17,751 nt of DNA from contig JAUWZH010000018.1 of assembly GCA_030615435.1 (NCBI GenBank), positions 1 through 17,751 of the forward strand. The letters are read 5' to 3'. Below, piece by piece: positions 14,594 through 17,751 of the stretch. Below the pieces are notes generated by a model. That model was given only the letters and a program-made list of their open reading frames with translations, did no database searches and had not been told where the DNA came from. Position 1 is the stretch's first letter; every line of letters starts with the position of its first letter. Both the position numbers and the translations under genes were made by a program. The DNA is from Candidatus Brocadiaceae bacterium (GTDB lineage Bacteria > Planctomycetota > Brocadiia > SM23-32).

Positions 14594-14624
14594 GCGCTGA
14601 GCGGCCCCCGGGCTTCCTCAGCGC
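14594..14624. repeat. Inverted repeat between converging genes, possible weak terminator
   Basis: GCGCTGAG (14594-14601) and CTCAGCGC (14617-14624) are perfect 8-bp arms around a 15-nt loop. The repeat lies 65 nt after the feoB stop and overlaps the stop codon (14618-14620) of the oppositely read flavoprotein gene. Only three Ts follow on the plus strand and none on the minus strand, so termination is uncertain. Confidence 0.35.
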
Positions 14625-16678
14625 TGTTTCTCGAAGACCTTCCCGTTGCGCCAGCCCCGCCAGGTGGTTTCGTACCAGGACTCGTCCTCGGGGAGGGGAC
14701 GCACCTCGACGGGCCTTACGCGGAACTCGCCGCCCTGGTCGAGGGCGGTCTCGAGGATTTCCCTGCGCATCTCCAGGTTCTCGGGTCGGTGGGGCAGTTC
14801 GCTGCCCCTCCTGGTCTCCACCCTCAGGTCCCCCTCCGGGTCGGCAATGAGGTAACCGCCCCGGCTGCCGCCCCCGCGTTCGATGTAGGCCCGGATGGTT
14901 TCTAAGAATGCGATGTGCGTCAGGCAGAGGTGCTCGTTCTGGAAGGCGAGGTTCAGTTCGCCCTCGCCGTTGAGTTGAATGCCCTCTGAGGCGATGGTCC
15001 GGCGCAGCCTCCGGGCTTGCTTCAGTGCGAGCGAGACGCCCTCCAGGCTCCGCAGAAAGGCCCCGTGCCGGGTCATCCTGCGCTGGATCTCGCTGCGCAC
15101 CTGCTGGTTGGTCGGCGCGCCGGCCCCGGCGTTGAGGAAGCGGCGGATGCCGTCCAGCTCCCCCTCGAGCTGTCGGGCGCACGCCCGGAGGAATTCGTCT
15201 CGGCTCATCGGGCGGCCGTCGTATACGTTGGCGATATATTGGGCGGCTCGGAGGCCCCCGACCTGTCCGCTGTTGAGGGCGCTGCCGCCCGGGCGCACGC
15301 CGTGGGTGCCGTTCAATTCCCCGATGGGGAAGAGGTGCCGGAGGTTGGATTCCCACCAGATGCCCCCCCGCAGGCCGCCGTTGTTGTGCTGCGCACAGAC
15401 CGCCACGGGGATCGGCTGACGCCCGAGGTCAATGCCGTGCTCGGCATAGACCTCGATGGCGAGTGGATTCATGTGCCGCAGGCGCTCAACAGGGGTGGCC
15501 TGGAGGGCGCCGGAGCGCTCCAGGTAGCTGCGCGCCTCGCCGCTGAGCAGTCCGAAGCGCAGCGGCTCCATCCCGTGCGTCGGCACGGGGTTGCGGGCGA
15601 AGTCCATCCAGACAGCGCGCCCCGCATCGGTCTCGCGCCAGACGGCGTAGTCCACGATGCTGGAACCGAGGTCCCGGAGCCTCGCGGCGTGGAACGGCCA
15701 CTGGTAGCCCTTCAGGAAGATGTTTGAGGCCACCTGCCCCATGTCGTAGTAATAATCGTTGAGGAAGTAGCGGACGTCACCGCCCCCGCCTTCGCGAGGG
15801 CGCCCTAACGCCGCGCTACGGCGCGCCGGCGGCTCGGGGTCGGTGGAGTAGTAGCAGGGGATCACCTGCTGGTAGGTGCCGCTCAGGTTCCAGCGGAAGC
15901 TTGTGCTTCCCAGGCCGTACTGGGACTCGCCGAGGTTGTTCGCCACCGCGCCCGCCTCCAGGGCGATGCCGTGGTTGCCGATCTGGCCGGGGGGATAGAC
16001 GCTGGCTTCGTACATGTCCCCCGGCCCGCCCGTGGCCATGACTACGTTCTCGCAGTTGAACAGCACCAGCCCGTGGTCGGGCGCGTCCAACCGTTCCAGG
16101 TTGAGGGCGAGGGCGCCGATGACGCGCCTCTCGCGGTCCCCACGAGCGCTGAGCAGGGCGATGACCTCGTGCCGATCCAGCACGGCGATTCCGCTGCGGC
16201 GCACGTTGGCCAGTGAGCTCTGGAACATCTGCATGGAGGTGCGGGGGCCGGCGCTCGTGGCGCGCTGGCGGGGATCATGGTCGGTCTTGTAGCCGACATA
16301 GGCGCCGTAGCGGTTGAAGGGGAACTGCACGCCGTTTCGCACCAGATGGAAGAACTCGGGCGCGCTGCCGAGGGCCTCCGCGTAGGCGAGGTCGCCGTGC
16401 ATCATCCCGCCGTCGAAGAGGCTGTGGGCGAACTCGATCGGGCTGTCCGGCACGTCGCCGAAGATGCCTATCTTGTAGTAGGTCTGCTTGTCAGAGCCGG
16501 AGTTGTTGGAGGTGCCGCCACCGAGACTGTCAGTGGCGATGACCACGTCCCCGACGCCGAGCTCGTGCAGGTGTTCGGCACAGTTGAGGCCGGCGGCGCC
16601 TGAGCCGACGATGAGGGTCTGGCAGGTGATGAGGTCGGCCTCGACCCCGCCGGCCACGGTAACGCGTTCGCAGCGCAT
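14618..16678 (-). CDS. FAD-binding oxidoreductase of the succinate dehydrogenase/fumarate reductase/aspartate oxidase superfamily
   Basis: A 686-residue flavoprotein. The Rossmann FAD motif is TLIVGSGAAGLNCAEHL (GSGAAG at 25-30), followed by LGGGTSNNSGSD; a second FAD-contact motif, NVVMATGGPGDMYEAS, comes later. The catalytic region has CAQHNNGGL near 429 and then FPIGELNGTHGVRPGGSALNSGQVGG, parallel to the His-x-x-Gly-Gly and GE...R segments of SdhA/FrdA/NadB. It is well above the roughly 520-540 residues of classical NadB and has a long C-terminal helical part that ends in a GWRNGKVFEKQR tail. No covalent-flavin His or export signal is obvious, so it is probably cytosolic. Substrate unknown. 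It is divergent from nadC, so an aspartate-oxidising role is possible. ATG 16678 is chosen (GGGAG 7 nt before); ATGs at 16741 and 16717 would add residues without family match. A GC-rich insert lies at about 15779-15836. Confidence 0.85.
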   Translation of the reverse strand: MRCERVTVAGGVEADLITCQTLIVGSGAAGLNCAEHLHELGVGDVVIATDSLGGGTSNNSGSDKQTYYKIGIFGDVPDSPIEFAHSLFDGGMMHGDLAYAEALGSAPEFFHLVRNGVQFPFNRYGAYVGYKTDHDPRQRATSAGPRTSMQMFQSSLANVRRSGIAVLDRHEVIALLSARGDRERRVIGALALNLERLDAPDHGLVLFNCENVVMATGGPGDMYEASVYPPGQIGNHGIALEAGAVANNLGESQYGLGSTSFRWNLSGTYQQVIPCYYSTDPEPPARRSAALGRPREGGGGDVRYFLNDYYYDMGQVASNIFLKGYQWPFHAARLRDLGSSIVDYAVWRETDAGRAVWMDFARNPVPTHGMEPLRFGLLSGEARSYLERSGALQATPVERLRHMNPLAIEVYAEHGIDLGRQPIPVAVCAQHNNGGLRGGIWWESNLRHLFPIGELNGTHGVRPGGSALNSGQVGGLRAAQYIANVYDGRPMSRDEFLRACARQLEGELDGIRRFLNAGAGAPTNQQVRSEIQRRMTRHGAFLRSLEGVSLALKQARRLRRTIASEGIQLNGEGELNLAFQNEHLCLTHIAFLETIRAYIERGGGSRGGYLIADPEGDLRVETRRGSELPHRPENLEMRREILETALDQGGEFRVRPVEVRPLPEDESWYETTWRGWRNGKVFEKQR
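15779..15836. repeat. GC-rich low-complexity insert inside the flavoprotein gene
   Basis: Codes for about 19 residues rich in Pro, Ala, Arg and Gly (EPPARRSAALGRPREGGGG) between STDP and DVRYFL, a place where a short acidic turn would be expected. The DNA holds CGCCG-CGCTA-CGGCG (15809-15823, stem 5, loop 5) and the palindromes GGGCGCCC and GGCGCGCC on either side. It keeps the frame. It could be a small mobile palindromic element domesticated in a loop; the outer limits are estimated. Confidence 0.4.
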
Positions 16679-16709
16679 GTTGAAGCTCCCACGATTCTCC
16701 ATCTGGCGG

Positions 16710-16738
16710 TTGCAATTTGGAGTTGACGATTTTAGAGT
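16710..16738 (+). promoter_or_regulatory. Candidate nadC promoter
   Basis: TTGCAA at 16710-16715 (4 of 6), a 17-nt spacer, and TAGAGT at 16733-16738 (4 of 6), giving a leader of about 70 nt before ATG 16814. A TTGACG at 16723 is a possible -35 but has no -10 at good spacing. Modest support only. Confidence 0.3.
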
Positions 16739-16758
16739 CATATGGGCCTACACTTCAA
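16729..16758 (-). promoter_or_regulatory. Candidate promoter of the flavoprotein gene
   Basis: TTGAAG at 16758-16753 (4 of 6), an 18-nt spacer, and TAAAAT at 16734-16729 (5 of 6). RNA would start near 16722, about 44 nt before ATG 16678. This start point lies downstream of ATGs 16741 and near 16717, which supports the shorter protein. It overlaps the candidate nadC promoter face to face. Confidence 0.5.
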
Positions 16759-16813
16759 ATCGGAAATGGAAATGGAGCACGAGAGCGAGGAGACGCGCGC
16801 CCGGGGAAAAGAC

Positions 16814-17710
16814 ATGAAATGGGAGAGATTCGACCGGCTGATCGAGGACGCTCTGCTGGAGGACGGCGCGCGTCAGGACGTCACCACGGGTGCGCTCATT
16901 GACCCACGGCTCACCTGCGAGGCCGATGTGGTGGTGAACGAGGAGGGGACCGTCTGCGGGCTGCCGCTCGTGGAGCGCGTCGGCGAAGTGTTCGATGCGC
17001 GGCTCGCCCTTGAGGGCCTGTCTGAGGATGGGACGCACGTGCGAAAGGGTACGGTGGTGGCCCGCCTCTCTGGGCCGGCGGCGAGCGTGCTGAGCGTCGA
17101 GCGCACGGCGCTCAACTTCCTCCAGCGCCTCAGCGGCATTGCAACGCTCACCCGGCGCTTTGTTGAGGCGGTGGAGGGGACGGGGGCGAAGATCCTGGAC
17201 ACCCGCAAGACCACCCCCGGCTGGCGCTTGCTGGAGAAGTATGCGGTGCGCTGCGGCGGGGGCCTGAACCACCGCATGGGCCTGAGCGATCAGGTCCTCA
17301 TCAAGGACAACCACCTTGCCCTGCGGCGAAGGCAGCAGTCGGCTCTCGGCAGCCGGCAGCCGGCAGCCGGCGGCATGGCTGAGGCCGTGGGGGCGGCGCG
17401 GCGGGCCGCAAAGGGGCTGAAGGTGGAGATCGAGGTGGGCAACCTGGAGGAGCTGGCCGAAGCGCTGCCCGCCGAGCCCGACGTGATCATGCTCGACAAC
17501 ATGACGCCCGGCGAGGTCCGGCGTGCGGCGGAGATGATTCAAGCAGACAGGAGCGCATCCGCCTCACGCAAACGGCCCCTGCTGGAGGCGAGCGGCGCCA
17601 TCAACCTGCAGAACGTGCGCGCTTACGCCGAAGCCGGCGCCGACCACATCTCCGTCGGCGCCCTGACGCACAGTGCCCCCGCCCTGGACATCTCGCTCGA
17701 AATGCGCTGA
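16814..17710 (+). CDS. nadC: Nicotinate-nucleotide pyrophosphorylase (carboxylating), quinolinate phosphoribosyltransferase
   Basis: A 298-residue cytosolic enzyme that joins quinolinate and PRPP to give nicotinate mononucleotide, CO2 and pyrophosphate in de novo NAD synthesis. Family signatures are clear: LIEDALLEDGARQDVTTGAL at the N-terminus, SVERTALNFLQRLSGIATLT, KILDTRKTTPGWR, EKYAVRCGGGLNHRMGLSD, LIKDNHL, IEVGNLEEL, IMLDNM, and LLEASGAINLQNV then GADHISVGALTHS at the end. ATG 16814 is used because GGGGA precedes it by 6 nt and the family N-terminus begins there; the frame opens 24 codons earlier at 16742 with a charged stretch outside the family. After KDNHLAL there is an insert of about 14 residues (RRRQQSALGSRQPA) encoded partly by a heptamer tandem repeat; it falls in a likely surface loop. 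No nadA is in the window. The upstream neighbour is a divergent flavoprotein. Confidence 0.96.
   Translation: MKWERFDRLIEDALLEDGARQDVTTGALIDPRLTCEADVVVNEEGTVCGLPLVERVGEVFDARLALEGLSEDGTHVRKGTVVARLSGPAASVLSVERTALNFLQRLSGIATLTRRFVEAVEGTGAKILDTRKTTPGWRLLEKYAVRCGGGLNHRMGLSDQVLIKDNHLALRRRQQSALGSRQPAAGGMAEAVGAARRAAKGLKVEIEVGNLEELAEALPAEPDVIMLDNMTPGEVRRAAEMIQADRSASASRKRPLLEASGAINLQNVRAYAEAGADHISVGALTHSAPALDISLEMR
17347..17374 (+). repeat. Heptanucleotide tandem repeat inside nadC
   Basis: Four tandem copies of CGGCAGC (the fourth is CGGCGGC). The array is 28 nt long, so it is not a whole number of codons, and it encodes part of an insert after the KDNHLAL motif of NadC. Slippage by one unit would shift the frame. 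Confidence 0.85.
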
Positions 17711-17751
17711 AGCCGGCGGGCAGGGGGGCCGCAGTCTCGAAGGCTATTCCT

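Noticed and set aside
12327..15356. Minus-strand open frame of about 1009 codons across feoB and into the flavoprotein gene
   Set aside because: It lies antisense to FeoB with all its motifs intact; its product is His/Gln/Arg-rich with no recognisable domain.
17347..17374. CRISPR-like or origin-type repeat array
   Set aside because: Units are 7 nt, directly adjacent and inside nadC; there are no spacers, no cas genes and no DnaA-box pattern.

Overview
This is a GC-rich bacterial chromosomal window with seven complete recognisable genes, one gene cut by the left edge and one very short gene. Nothing marks it as phage, plasmid or transposon: there is no integrase, transposase, tRNA, rRNA or CRISPR array. 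Sec-exported proteins with lectin-like and GH42-like domains, a membrane-segment-bearing YhaN ATPase, a DtxR-FeoA fusion and several GTG/TTG starts suggest a deep-branching environmental Gram-negative-type bacterium (Planctomycetota, Armatimonadota or a related candidate phylum). That placement is an inference from style, not a proof.

Layout. 1-6026 is read leftwards. A YhaO-like nuclease (4767-6026) is followed, with a 4-nt overlap, by a YhaN-like coiled-coil ATPase (1567-4770). After a 185-nt gap with its own candidate promoter come a 45-codon protein resembling the start of the TIGR04076 family (1244-1381) and, 4 nt later, a Sec-exported lectin-like protein that runs off the left edge (1-1239). 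6027-6416 is a divergent control region with a promoter for each side and a strong hairpin at the predicted 5' end of the rightward transcript.

6417-11298 is a rightward, translationally overlapped pair: a transglutaminase-like protein with intact Cys-His-Asp, and an exported GH42-like protein that keeps the four zinc cysteines but has Pro where GH42 enzymes have the acid/base Glu. 11299-14528 is a ferrous iron uptake module: a promoter overlapped by an 18-bp palindrome, a DtxR/MntR-type regulator fused to FeoA with an unusual metal site and four extra cysteines, then FeoB.

14618-17710 is a divergent pair: a large SdhA/NadB-superfamily flavoprotein (leftwards) and nadC (rightwards), sharing a 135-nt promoter region. 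Both carry GC-rich low-complexity inserts. The pairing raises the possibility that the flavoprotein feeds NAD synthesis.

The most interesting points are the hybrid metal site and Cys cluster of the regulator, the probable loss of the GH42 acid/base in the exported partner of the transglutaminase protein, the 5'-end hairpin, and the flavoprotein/nadC pairing.
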